A program made the translations under genes and the position numbers. A DNA stretch of 64,000 nt from Jatrophihabitans sp. GAS493 (GTDB taxonomy: Bacteria > Actinomycetota > Actinomycetes > Mycobacteriales > Jatrophihabitantaceae), in the NCBI RefSeq assembly GCF_900230215.1, contig NZ_LT907982.1, forward strand, positions 4,201,568 through 4,265,567. Direction: 5' to 3'. Of this stretch, positions 8,125 through 15,619 are shown piece by piece. The notes below the pieces were generated by a model that saw only the letters and a program-made list of their open reading frames with translations, was not told the DNA's origin and did no database searches. Position 1 is the first letter of the stretch, and each line of letters opens with the position of its first letter.

Positions 8125-8652
8125 TCAGCAGGTGCGCTGCAGCAGCAGCGCCTTGAGCATGGCCATGCTCTGGTAGGGCACTCGGGCGATCACACTAAGT
8201 GAGCTTGACGGTGATTCGACCATCCGAAGATCTCCCTCCCAACAGCGGGAGAAACGCAGTCGCGCTCGCAGGAGCTGGTCGGCGCTGGTCACCACAGCGA
8301 TCGAGCTCGCCCCGCGCTCGCGGGCCAGTGCGGTGACATAGCGGGCTTCGCCGCGGGTCGTCGCCGGGTCAGCCCGGAAGCAGATCACCTCGAACTGGGG
8401 CAGATAGGTCTTCCACGGGCAGACCGACGGGTCCTCCAGCGAGAACATCAGGATCGTCCCCGGGCGCAGTCCGGCCACATCGATTCCGAGTTGCTTGCGC
8501 GAAGTGAAGTCCCCGCCGCCGAGCACCGCGACCACATCGACCGCCGCCGGCTTCGACGACGGTGGCTTCACGAAGACGACGAACTCCGCGACCAGCAGCG
8601 CGGCGAACACCACCCCGATCGCGACGAGCAGCCGCACACGCTGCGAGCGCAA
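8125..8652 (-). CDS. DUF218/YdcF-like membrane-anchored protein
   Basis: A 175-aa protein with an N-terminal membrane anchor (about residues 7-30) followed by a Rossmann-like fold of the DUF218 (ElyC/SanA/YdcF) type. Seen motifs are VDVVAVLGGGDF, ALARERGASSIAVVTSADQLLRARLRFSRCW and a short C-terminus. DUF218 proteins act in envelope metabolism in other bacteria; the substrate here is unknown. It begins 8 bp after the hrcA stop, so it is probably in the hrcA transcript and under the same heat-shock control. It is short for the family (usually 200 aa or more), with a reduced middle section. Confidence 0.75.
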   Translation of the reverse strand: MRSQRVRLLVAIGVVFAALLVAEFVVFVKPPSSKPAAVDVVAVLGGGDFTSRKQLGIDVAGLRPGTILMFSLEDPSVCPWKTYLPQFEVICFRADPATTRGEARYVTALARERGASSIAVVTSADQLLRARLRFSRCWEGDLRMVESPSSSLSVIARVPYQSMAMLKALLLQRTC

Positions 8653-8660
8653 CAGCAGAC

Positions 8661-9680
8661 TCAGCGCTCGGCGAGGATGTCGCCCATGTAGCGGGCCACC
8701 GCAGCCACTCGCGCCATCGTCTGGGCGTAGTCCATACGCCGCGGACCGAGCACGCCGACCGCACCCACCGTCGCCCCGCCCAGACCGTAGCTGCCCGTGA
8801 CCACCGAGGTGGTCTGCAGCCCTTCGTAGGTGTGCTCGTTGCCGATACGCACGACGATCTGGTTGGAGAGCAGCGACTGGTCGAGCAATCGGAGCAGCAC
8901 CACCTGCTCCTCCAACGCCTCGAGCACCGGGCGAATAGCCGGGAAATCAAGGCCATGCTCGGTCAGGTTGGCCGTCCCACCGAGCAGAATCCGCTCACTG
9001 CTCTGCTCGACCAGCGTCTCCAACAGCACCGAGACGAGCGTCGTCACCAGGCCCCGCAACTGCGGCGCGACGCTGGCCGGCAGCTCGCTGACGATCTCAG
9101 GTGTCTCGGTGAGCAGGCGGTCGCGTAGGCGCCCGTTGAGGGTGGCCCGCAGCTCGGCCACCGACTCGTCGGAGACCGCAGCCGGAAGCTCGACAACCCG
9201 CTGCTCGACTCGCCCGGTGTCGGTGATGAGCACCAGCATCAACCGGGAGGTGCTCAGCGAGACGATCTCGATGTGCCGGACCCGGCTGCGCGACAGCGAG
9301 GGGTAGCGCACCACCGCGACGTTGCGGGTGAGTTGAGCCAGTGCCTTCACCGCCCGGTGCAGCACGTCGTCCAGGTCGACGGCGTTGTCGAGGAAGGTGG
9401 AGATGGCGCGCTTCTCAGCCCCCGAGAGCGGCTTCACCGAGGCGAGTCGATCGACGAAGAGGCGATAGCCGGCATCGGTCGGCACCCGGCCGGCGCTGGT
9501 GTGCGGCTGGGCGATCAGCCCCTCGTCCTCCAGTGCGGCCATATCGTTGCGGATCGTCGCCGGCGAGACGCCGAGATTGTGCCGTTCGGAGAGGGTCTTA
9601 CTGCCGACCGGTTCGCTGGTGGCGATGAAGTCCTCGATGATCGCGCGCAGAACCTCGAGCTTGCGCTCCTCCACGCTCAC
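8661..9680 (-). CDS. hrcA: Heat-inducible transcription repressor HrcA
   Basis: Repressor that binds CIRCE elements and is released on heat shock. It has an N-terminal winged helix ([20 protein letters not shown], then [30 protein letters not shown]) followed by the GAF-like dimerization region. I start at GTG 9680 ([10 protein letters not shown]), preceded by a purine-rich GAAGCGAAG; a longer frame opens at 9749 but its extra 23 residues are not family-like. No clear CIRCE precedes hrcA itself, while dnaJ has one. The next gene downstream is DUF218-like rather than dnaJ, which is unusual. Confidence 0.93.
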   Translation of the reverse strand: MSVEERKLEVLRAIIEDFIATSEPVGSKTLSERHNLGVSPATIRNDMAALEDEGLIAQPHTSAGRVPTDAGYRLFVDRLASVKPLSGAEKRAISTFLDNAVDLDDVLHRAVKALAQLTRNVAVVRYPSLSRSRVRHIEIVSLSTSRLMLVLITDTGRVEQRVVELPAAVSDESVAELRATLNGRLRDRLLTETPEIVSELPASVAPQLRGLVTTLVSVLLETLVEQSSERILLGGTANLTEHGLDFPAIRPVLEALEEQVVLLRLLDQSLLSNQIVVRIGNEHTYEGLQTTSVVTGSYGLGGATVGAVGVLGPRRMDYAQTMARVAAVARYMGDILAER

Positions 9681-9800
9681 CTTCGCTTCGCCCCCATGCT
9701 GGATTGGTTCTGCCCGACGACCACAAGTATCCGCCCTATCATCCGCCACAGCTTAGGAGAACTCGCAAGCATCTGTGAGAATGCGGCCTGAGCGGGTCAC

Positions 9801-9821
9801 GTAACGTTAGGCGAACGTAAC
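9801..9821. promoter_or_regulatory. Imperfect inverted repeat between divergent hrcA and 9846 gene
   Basis: GTAACGTT - AGGCG - AACGTAAC: eight-base arms with seven matching positions around a 5-bp spacer, in the 165-bp region between divergent starts. It ends 25 bp before the 9846 start codon, so it could be an operator for that gene. No known regulator consensus is matched with confidence. Confidence 0.4.
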
Positions 9822-9845
9822 TGCGAGAACCGCTGAGGGGGCGCT

Positions 9846-10169
9846 GTGATCTTCAAATCCGTTCGCGACGGGCGGCCCTACCCCGACCACGGCTTCTCCA
9901 CCCGAGACTGGGCCAACGTGCCGCCGCGCGCGGTGCGGCTGGATCAGCTGATCGCAACCAAGAAAGTGCTCGAACTCGACAAGCTGCTGGCCGAGGATTC
10001 GACCTTCTACGGCGACCTCTTCCCGCACGCCGTGCAGTGGGACGGCGAGATCTATCTGGAGGTGGGCATCCATCGCGCGCTTCGCGCGGCGCTGCAGCAG
10101 CGAAACGTGCTGCACGTGCGGGTGCTCGACCTGGATCAGCTCAAGCCGGCCGACAACTCCGGCCACTGA
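9846..10169 (+). CDS. Conserved actinobacterial protein of unknown function
   Basis: A 107-aa soluble protein. GTG start at 9846 with GAGGGG seven bases upstream. The sequence has a short basic N-terminus and the block VRLDQLIATKKVLELDKLLAED, then FPHAVQWDGEIYLEVGIHRALRAALQQ. The last block (D-G-x-x-Y-L-x-x-G-x-H-R-x-x-A) resembles the substrate-recognition words of ParB/sulfiredoxin-like folds, but this is a weak impression. No signal peptide or membrane segment. It is divergent from hrcA and its 3' end overlaps the convergent glycosyltransferase by 34 bp. I know similar small proteins in actinobacteria only as hypothetical. Confidence 0.8.
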   Translation: MIFKSVRDGRPYPDHGFSTRDWANVPPRAVRLDQLIATKKVLELDKLLAEDSTFYGDLFPHAVQWDGEIYLEVGIHRALRAALQQRNVLHVRVLDLDQLKPADNSGH

Positions 10170-11152
10170 TAACTCGCCCCGCCGACTCTGGCGGCGACCA
10201 CCGCTGCGTAGGTCTCCTCCCAGCGATGGGCATTCCCCTGGATGGTTCGACCGGCGGCCCACTCACGGGCTCGCTCCCCGACCTCAGCCCGCAACTGCGG
10301 GTCGTTGACGAGCATCCGCAGGTACTTGCTCCACTCGTGATCCTGATTCACCAGGAAGCCGGTACGTCCGTGCTCGATACGGGAGTACGGGCCGTAGTCG
10401 GCGGCAACGGTGGGGATACCGAGAGCGGAGAACTCGATCAGCTTCAGATCACTCTTGCTGCGGTTGAAGCGATGCCATGAGAGTGGGATGACGGCGATGT
10501 CGAAGTCGATGCTTCGGTGGTAATCGCCAGCGGCGGCGAAGTCAGTTCGGCGGGCGTCCGGGCGGTTCAGCAGCGCGCGATAGTCCCCACCCACCAGGTG
10601 CAGGTCGACGGTCGGAGTCTTGGCGAAGAAGGCGGCGAGCGGCCGGCGCGCGCTGGCCCAGTCGGCATCGTGGCACGCCGAACCGGCCCAGCCAATCGTC
10701 ACCCGATCGCGCTGCGGGCGCTGCCAGTGCAGGAGTGACCCATCGACGGTGTTCTCGAGGACGAAGACGTTGGGGTTGTACCGCGACACCACCTCGGCCA
10801 GCGGCTCCGTGCTCACGGTGACGGCGGTGGCCACCTCAAGGTTGGCCGCGACCCGGGCCAAAGCCTGCGGGGTGTATGCCGAGTACGGGCCGACATTGGC
10901 CGGGTCGATGTCGAAGAGATTGTCGTCGAGGTCGTAGATCAGGGTCCGCCCCTCGGCGGCGAGGCGCTGCCACTCGACGGAGCTGGTCTCCTGCCACACA
11001 CGGATGCCGACCACGACATCGACGTCGTCGGTCAGCGGGACACCCCAGCCACCATCGATCTGATGACCGCGTCGAGCCAGCTCGACGCTGGGAAGGACGC
11101 AGCGAACGTGGGCGCAGCCGCCACCCTCATCGATCAGATAATGGATCCTCAC
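10136..11152 (-). CDS. Glycosyltransferase family 4/1-like protein
   Basis: A 338-aa GT-B fold enzyme. The N-terminus (MRIHYLIDEGGGCAHVRC) has the glycine-rich first strand-loop, and the middle contains TIGWAGSACHDADW. The C-terminal nucleotide-sugar part reads SDLKLIEFSALGIPTVAADYGPYSRIEHGRTGFLV, close to the E-x7-E pattern of GT4 enzymes. A DLDDNLF block near residue 75 is typical of surface-glycan glycosyltransferases of this group. Donor and acceptor are unknown. GTG start at 11152 with a weak ribosome site. It stands alone, 92 bp after hemW on the same strand, with a tail-to-tail overlap with the 9846 gene. Confidence 0.85.
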   Translation of the reverse strand: MRIHYLIDEGGGCAHVRCVLPSVELARRGHQIDGGWGVPLTDDVDVVVGIRVWQETSSVEWQRLAAEGRTLIYDLDDNLFDIDPANVGPYSAYTPQALARVAANLEVATAVTVSTEPLAEVVSRYNPNVFVLENTVDGSLLHWQRPQRDRVTIGWAGSACHDADWASARRPLAAFFAKTPTVDLHLVGGDYRALLNRPDARRTDFAAAGDYHRSIDFDIAVIPLSWHRFNRSKSDLKLIEFSALGIPTVAADYGPYSRIEHGRTGFLVNQDHEWSKYLRMLVNDPQLRAEVGERAREWAAGRTIQGNAHRWEETYAAVVAARVGGASYQWPELSAGLS

Positions 11153-11244
11153 CTGCGGACGATCGGCACCAAAACCCTCGACTTGAGCGTCCGGCCAGTC
11201 AGGTTCTATGGAACCCGGTCACAGCGTCGATTCGCGCAAGCTCG

Positions 11245-12462
11245 TCAGGGCGTCAGCTCCCGCACGACGGCGTCGGCCATCAGCCGGCCGCGCTGGGTCA
11301 GCACGACCCGCCCGGCATCGAAGTACTTGGTCTCGACCAGCCCCCACGAGACGAGCTGCGGCACCTTCTGCTGCGCCTGTTCATCGAGATCCAGCATCGA
11401 CAGTCCCTCACCGAGCCGGACGCCGAGCATGATCTTCTCGGTATGGCGAGCGGCGGCGTCGAGCGTCTCGCGCCCGATGGCCGGACTGCCACCGGTCTCC
11501 AGCATCGAGCTGTAGCGCACCGGATGCTTGACGTTCCACCAACGCACCCCGTCGATGTGGCTGTGCGCACCCGGGCCCACGCCCCACCAGTTGGCGTCGC
11601 GCCAGTAGAGGATGTTGTGCCGGCAGATCGCGTCGGCGTTCTTGGCCCAGTTGGATACCTCGTACCAGTGGTAGCCGGCGGCGGCCATCGCCTGATCGGC
11701 CTGTAGGTACCGGTCGGCCATGGCGTCGTCGTCCGGGGCTGGGACCACCCCCTGAGCGATCTGGCGGGCCAGTGCCGTCCCCTCCTCGACGATGAGGGAG
11801 TACGCGCTGATGTGGTCCGGGTCGGCCCCGATGGCCGCGTCCAGGCTGGCCTGCCAGTCGGCGTCGGTCTCATACGGCGCGCCATAGATGAGGTCGAGGT
11901 TCACGTGCTCGAAGCCGGCGGCCCGCGCTTCGGCGACCGCCTCCTCCGGGCGCCCCGAGCGGTGCTTGCGGTCCAGTACCTCGAGCACCTTGGGTACGGC
12001 CGACTGCATCCCCAATGAAACACGGGTGAATCCTGCTTCCCGTAGCTTCTCGAAGTATTTCGGCGTGACCGACTCCGGGTTCGCTTCGGTGGTGACCTCG
12101 GCGTCGGGAACCAGCCCGAAGAGCTCGTCGATCTCGCGCAGGATCAACCCGAGGTGTTCGGCCGGCAGCAGCGTCGGCGTGCCACCGCCGAAGAAGACCG
12201 TTGAGACGGCCGGCAGATTTCCGTCCAGCACCTGCCGCGCCAGTCGCAGTTCGGAGAGCACGGTGTCGGCGTAGCTGCCCCGGCTGACGCCGGGGCCGAG
12301 TTCGGCCGCGGTGTAGGTGTTGAAGTCGCAGTAGCCGCAGCGAGTCTGACAGAACGGGATATGGACGTAGACGCCGAACGGGGTGATCCGCAGGTTCTGC
12401 AGCGACTCGCGGGGCAATCGTCCGTCCCTGGGGGGTGTGTCGCCTTGGGGTTGCACAGCCAT
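11245..12462 (-). CDS. hemW: Heme chaperone HemW (CPO-III-like radical SAM protein)
   Basis: Radical SAM protein of the HemN/HemW group. The 4Fe-4S motif CxxxCxxC is at Cys38, Cys42 and Cys45 (PFCQTRCGYCDF). HemW proteins have this motif without the extra cysteine and N-terminal elements of true HemN, and are now viewed as heme-trafficking chaperones; 405 aa fits. Further motifs include VFFGGGTPTLL and TTEANPESVTP. It sits between lepA and hrcA as in most actinobacteria, though several accessory genes separate it from lepA here. ATG start at 12462. Confidence 0.93.
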   Translation of the reverse strand: MAVQPQGDTPPRDGRLPRESLQNLRITPFGVYVHIPFCQTRCGYCDFNTYTAAELGPGVSRGSYADTVLSELRLARQVLDGNLPAVSTVFFGGGTPTLLPAEHLGLILREIDELFGLVPDAEVTTEANPESVTPKYFEKLREAGFTRVSLGMQSAVPKVLEVLDRKHRSGRPEEAVAEARAAGFEHVNLDLIYGAPYETDADWQASLDAAIGADPDHISAYSLIVEEGTALARQIAQGVVPAPDDDAMADRYLQADQAMAAAGYHWYEVSNWAKNADAICRHNILYWRDANWWGVGPGAHSHIDGVRWWNVKHPVRYSSMLETGGSPAIGRETLDAAARHTEKIMLGVRLGEGLSMLDLDEQAQQKVPQLVSWGLVETKYFDAGRVVLTQRGRLMADAVVRELTP

Positions 12463-12488
12463 ACCCCGAGTTTATGCAGGGTGAAGAG

Positions 12489-13199
12489 CTAGAGCGGTTC
12501 CACCGCGCCCGGCAGGGAGGTGCCGTCGATGACGTTCTCTCCCCCGCGCCGACGCCCACCGGGAACCCGCCCGGCCAGCCGCCCCAGCGGCTCGACCGAT
12601 TGTCCGATCGCCTTGGCCGACTCGTGCAGCTCGCCGACGCTGCTCTGCAGCGCGTCCAGCATCGGGTCCAGGTGGGAGAGCACGGCACCCAGCGAGGCGA
12701 CCTGCGCCTCGATGGCGCCCATCTGGCCGGCCAGCTCGGGCAGCGACTCCAGCGAGGTGACCAGGGACGAGAGCATCGGCAGCAGCTCGGCGAGCTGGTC
12801 GACCGGGCCGCCGGCGACGATCAGCTTCTCGATCCCGCCCCCTTGCGCGAAGAGCAGCTCCAAGGTTCCGCCGGGCTCGAAGAGCTTGTCCAATGGGCCG
12901 TCGTCGGCCAGCAGCCGGCTGATCGTGCCGTCGTTTCCCAGCGCGCGGCCGAGCGCGGTGTCGTCGGCGGTGAGCAGGGCCAGCTGCTCCAGACGGGCCA
13001 GAGGACCGGTCGGGCTGGCCAGCCGGGCGAGCTGCTCCAGGACGCCGCCGTCGGCCAGGATCACCTTCAGGCGTTCGCCGTATCCGCCCGGACGGCGCAG
13101 TGGGCCGTCGGGGACGATCAGGTCGCGAGTCGCGAAGAGCACATCGACCGAGGCCGAGGCGATCCGAAACGGCAAGGTGACCACCGAGAGAACGCCCAT
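12489..13199 (-). CDS. Unknown protein with central decapeptide repeats
   Basis: A 236-aa protein of no family I can name. It has a mildly hydrophobic N-terminus (VLSVVTLPFRIASASVDVLF). Residues 80-139 fall into six consecutive ten-residue units with the pattern [DG]-[TG]-x-[IL]-x-x-x-[LFI]-x-x: DTALGRALGN, DGTISRLLAD, DGPLDKLFEP, GGTLELLFAQ, GGGIEKLIVA, GGPVDQLAEL. A longer helical, probably coiled-coil segment (about 140-205) and a basic Gly/Arg tail follow. It lies 26 bp upstream of hemW on the same strand. A TACAGT box ends seven bases before the ATG, so the message may be leaderless. Confidence 0.75.
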   Translation of the reverse strand: MGVLSVVTLPFRIASASVDVLFATRDLIVPDGPLRRPGGYGERLKVILADGGVLEQLARLASPTGPLARLEQLALLTADDTALGRALGNDGTISRLLADDGPLDKLFEPGGTLELLFAQGGGIEKLIVAGGPVDQLAELLPMLSSLVTSLESLPELAGQMGAIEAQVASLGAVLSHLDPMLDALQSSVGELHESAKAIGQSVEPLGRLAGRVPGGRRRGGENVIDGTSLPGAVEPL

Positions 13200-13206
13200 G
13201 AGCCGG

Positions 13207-13212
13207 ACTGTA
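13207..13212 (-). promoter_or_regulatory. Possible -10 box for a leaderless transcript
   Basis: TACAGT on the minus strand, seven bases before the ATG at 13199. The TANNNT spacing places the transcription start at or next to the start codon. No convincing -35 is seen. Confidence 0.4.
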
Positions 13213-13277
13213 ACGAATGCGGCGGGAGTAGGCCATCCGGGCGTCTCCGACGGGCTGGAGGACGCCGCGCGACGCCG

Positions 13278-13574
13278 CTACGGGCCGGCTGGTTCGATGC
13301 GCACCGCGAGCGGACGGTACCCCTCACTGCTCTGCTCCTGAGCCTTGCGCAGCACTCGCTCGATGCCGGCTCGATCCTGCTCGGGCAGTTCGGAGGCGAC
13401 CTGCCAGAGCAGGCGCACCGGCCCGTCCGGAAGCCAGCTCAGGTCTCGCAGCACATCGGCCAGCCCGTCGAGATTCGGGCTGGCCCACTCCGGGGCCTGT
13501 AAGGCCCGATAGATGGCGCCGATCGCCGCCCGCTTGTCACTGGCCGGCGCAACGACGCGTAAGTACCCGGTCAT
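13278..13574 (-). CDS. Barstar-like ribonuclease inhibitor
   Basis: A 98-aa cytoplasmic protein of the barstar family. The core PEWASPNLDGLADVLRDLSWL matches barstar's inhibitory helix and loop; the two acidic residues that plug the barnase active site (Asp35 and Asp39 in barstar) are both present in NLDGLAD. Its ATG overlaps the stop of the upstream ribonuclease as ATGA (13571-13574), so synthesis is coupled. The pairing with an RNase Sa-like enzyme strongly supports an immunity role: protection of the producer from its own RNase before export. It slightly exceeds barstar in length (89 aa). Confidence 0.9.
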   Translation of the reverse strand: MTGYLRVVAPASDKRAAIGAIYRALQAPEWASPNLDGLADVLRDLSWLPDGPVRLLWQVASELPEQDRAGIERVLRKAQEQSSEGYRPLAVRIEPAGP

Positions 13575-14017
13575 GAGGTGATGTCCACCGCAACGAAGCT
13601 CTCGTAGTGATCGTCGGTGTAGTAGTACTCCCCGCCGGCGCCGTGGATGATCCGGCGGGCTCCCCGATCACTCGAGCCGGGCGTCGGCACGGTGTATTCG
13701 TGGTAGTAGCCAGTCGGCTGCTCGGGGAGCAGCTTCTCGTTGTTGTTGAAGACGACGCCGTCCTGGCTGTACGGGAACGGGCCGTCGTGCTGGATGAGGG
13801 CGACGGTGGCGGCGGCCTCGCTCGGCAGCGAGGAGAGCGGCGCCGGCGAATGCTTCTCAGCCGCCGACTTCGACGTGGCGGCTGTGGCCGTCGGTGTCGC
13901 GGTCGTGGTCTTGGTCGTCGGCGAACTGTCGTGTCGCACCGCGCTGACGGTGTACCCGATAACCAGCGCGGCCAGCAGCAGGATCAGCGCAATCTGCGGC
14001 CGGCGGAGACGAGTCAC
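13571..14017 (-). CDS. Secreted guanyl-specific ribonuclease, RNase Sa/barnase family
   Basis: A 148-aa protein with an N-terminal membrane/signal segment (residues 8-26), a Thr/Ala/Ser-rich linker (about 30-58) and a C-terminal RNase Sa-like domain (LSSLPSEAAATVALIQHDG onward). The residues equivalent to the RNase Sa catalytic set Glu54, Arg65, Arg69 and His85 are present as Glu107, Arg118, Arg122 and His137. The disulfide cysteines of RNase Sa are absent. GTG start at 14017, eight bases after a TAGAGT box, so the mRNA may be leaderless. The next gene is the barstar-like inhibitor. Whether the enzyme is released or remains anchored cannot be told: there is no clear AxA cleavage site after the hydrophobic segment. 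Confidence 0.92.
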   Translation of the reverse strand: MTRLRRPQIALILLLAALVIGYTVSAVRHDSSPTTKTTTATPTATAATSKSAAEKHSPAPLSSLPSEAAATVALIQHDGPFPYSQDGVVFNNNEKLLPEQPTGYYHEYTVPTPGSSDRGARRIIHGAGGEYYYTDDHYESFVAVDITS

Positions 14018-14025
14018 ATCGGCTC

Positions 14026-14048
14026 ACTCTAACGGCCCCCGCTAAGGT
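14026..14048. promoter_or_regulatory. Divergent -10 boxes between RNase and oxidoreductase genes
   Basis: Only 38 bp separate the start codons at 14017 (minus) and 14056 (plus). TAGAGT (minus strand, 14026-14031) lies 8 bases before the GTG, and TAAGGT (plus strand, 14043-14048) lies 7 bases before the ATG. Both spacings suit leaderless transcripts. The promoters would overlap and could compete. Confidence 0.45.
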
Positions 14049-14055
14049 TCGACTC

Positions 14056-15024
14056 ATGCGAGCTGCCTACGCCACCACGGCCACACCCGACAACCCTCTC
14101 GCCGGTCTCGTCGTTGGAGAACGGCCGGATCCGGTCGCCCTGGAGGGGTGGACGACGGTACAGGTGAAGGCGGCCAGCCTGAACCACCATGACCTCTGGA
14201 CGCTGCGCGGCGTCGGGATCAGCGCCGACCGCTTCCCGATGACCCTCGGCTGTGACGCCGCCGGAATCGACGAGTCGACCGGGGCGGAGGTGGTGGTGCA
14301 CAGCGTCATCAGCTCCGAGGACTGGAGCGGTGACGAGACCCTCGACCCGGGCCGATCGCTGCTGTCGGAGAAGCATCAGGGCAGCCTGGCCGAACGCGTG
14401 ATCGTCCCGAAGCGCAACGTGGTGCCGAAACCGGTCGAGCTCTCCTTCGAGGAGGCGGCCTGCCTGCCGACCGCGTGGCTCACCGCGTACCGGATGCTCT
14501 TCGTCAACTCCGAGCTGCGCCCCGGTCAGACCGTGCTCGTCCAGGGGGCGTCGGGCGGTGTGGCGACAGCCTGCATCACGCTGGCCCGGGCGGCCGGAAT
14601 CCGGGTCTGGGCGACGGCCCGAAGCGAGGCCAAGCAGGCCCGGGCTCTGGAGATCGGCGCTCATGCCAGTTTCGCCTCCGGGGCACGGCTGCCGGAGAAG
14701 GTCGACGCGGTGATGGAGACGATCGGCGAGGCGACCTGGGGGCACTCGACCCGCTCCCTGCGTCCCGGCGGGCGCATCGTCATCTCGGGTGCGACGACGG
14801 GCTCCAACCCGCCGGCCGACCTCTCCCGCATCTTCTTCCTGCAGCTGCAGGTGGTCGGCTCGACGATGGGGACCAAGCAGGAACTGCACGACCTGGTCGG
14901 TTTCATGCGCGCCACCGGGATCCGCCCGCTCATCGACCGGGTGATCCCGCTGGAGCAGATCGCCGATGGTCTGGCCGCCATGGAGTCCGGCGACCTGGTC
15001 GGCAAGATCGTCATCACTCTCTAG
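14056..15024 (+). CDS. Zinc-type medium-chain dehydrogenase/quinone oxidoreductase
   Basis: A 322-aa NAD(P)-dependent oxidoreductase of the MDR superfamily. The N-terminal catalytic domain contains VQVKAASLNHHDLWTLRG and FPMTLGCDAAG. The Rossmann domain begins QTVLVQGASGGVATACITLARAAG, with the GxSGGV nucleotide motif of the quinone-reductase branch. No structural-zinc cysteine cluster is seen, so it is probably zinc-free. Substrate unknown. It is divergent from the RNase/barstar pair and converges on the YbaK-like gene, with no apparent operon partners. Confidence 0.88.
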   Translation: MRAAYATTATPDNPLAGLVVGERPDPVALEGWTTVQVKAASLNHHDLWTLRGVGISADRFPMTLGCDAAGIDESTGAEVVVHSVISSEDWSGDETLDPGRSLLSEKHQGSLAERVIVPKRNVVPKPVELSFEEAACLPTAWLTAYRMLFVNSELRPGQTVLVQGASGGVATACITLARAAGIRVWATARSEAKQARALEIGAHASFASGARLPEKVDAVMETIGEATWGHSTRSLRPGGRIVISGATTGSNPPADLSRIFFLQLQVVGSTMGTKQELHDLVGFMRATGIRPLIDRVIPLEQIADGLAAMESGDLVGKIVITL

Positions 15025-15055
15025 CCGCGCTGGTTTGCTGGCCGCCCGTGGGTTG

Positions 15056-15595
15056 CTACGCCACTGCGGAGGCCAGCCCATCGACGACTTCCGCGCCGGG
15101 CAGGTCGGTGAGTGCCGCCGCCGGAAGCGCGATCTTGGAGCGGCGCAGACCGCTGCCGATCACCACGACCTCGCGTTCCAGTACTGCGGCGTCGATGAGG
15201 ATGGGCCATTCGGCAGGGAGGCCGATCGGGGTGATCCCGCCGAACTCCATCCCCGAGAGCGCCACCGCGTCGGCCATGGGCGCGAAGGAGGCCTTCCGGG
15301 CGTCTAGGCGACGACGAACGACGCCGTTCACGTCGGCCCGGGTTGTGGCCAGCACCACGCAGGCCGCGTAGCGGGTGCTCTCCCCGCGGCGGCCGGCGAT
15401 CACGACACAGTTCGCCGAGTCGGCCAGTTCGACCTGGTATTTCTCGCAGAACGCCGCGGTGTCTGCCAGGTCCGGATCGATGGGCGCCACCAGTACGTCG
15501 GCGCCCCGGCTCCAGCCGCTGACCGCGGCCGCCACTGGATCGGCGACCAACTCCGACGAGATGCCCTGCCAGCTGAGATTCCCGGGACCGACCAT
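15056..15595 (-). CDS. YbaK/EbsC-family aminoacyl-tRNA deacylase
   Basis: A 179-aa protein of the YbaK/ProX editing family, which hydrolyses mischarged tRNA in trans. The family motif GMEFGGITPIGLPAEWPILID is complete, as is the RRLDARKASFAPM region with the lysine used by the family. I take the ATG at 15595 (MVGPGNLSWQ). A longer open frame runs upstream to 15754 but crosses the divergent TraR/DksA-like gene and is not family-like. A TAGTGT box lies eight bases upstream, consistent with this start. The tRNA specificity cannot be read from the sequence. Confidence 0.88.
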   Translation of the reverse strand: MVGPGNLSWQGISSELVADPVAAAVSGWSRGADVLVAPIDPDLADTAAFCEKYQVELADSANCVVIAGRRGESTRYAACVVLATTRADVNGVVRRRLDARKASFAPMADAVALSGMEFGGITPIGLPAEWPILIDAAVLEREVVVIGSGLRRSKIALPAAALTDLPGAEVVDGLASAVA

Positions 15596-15603
15596 GGCTA
15601 CAG

Positions 15604-15613
15604 ACACTACTGT
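15604..15613. promoter_or_regulatory. Overlapping divergent -10 boxes (YbaK-like / DksA-like)
   Basis: TAGTGT on the minus strand (15604-15609) is 8 bases before the ATG at 15595. TACTGT on the plus strand (15608-15613) is 6 bases before the GTG at 15620. The two boxes share two bases, so the two genes should exclude each other's polymerase. Confidence 0.45.
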
Positions 15614-15619
15614 GAGAAC

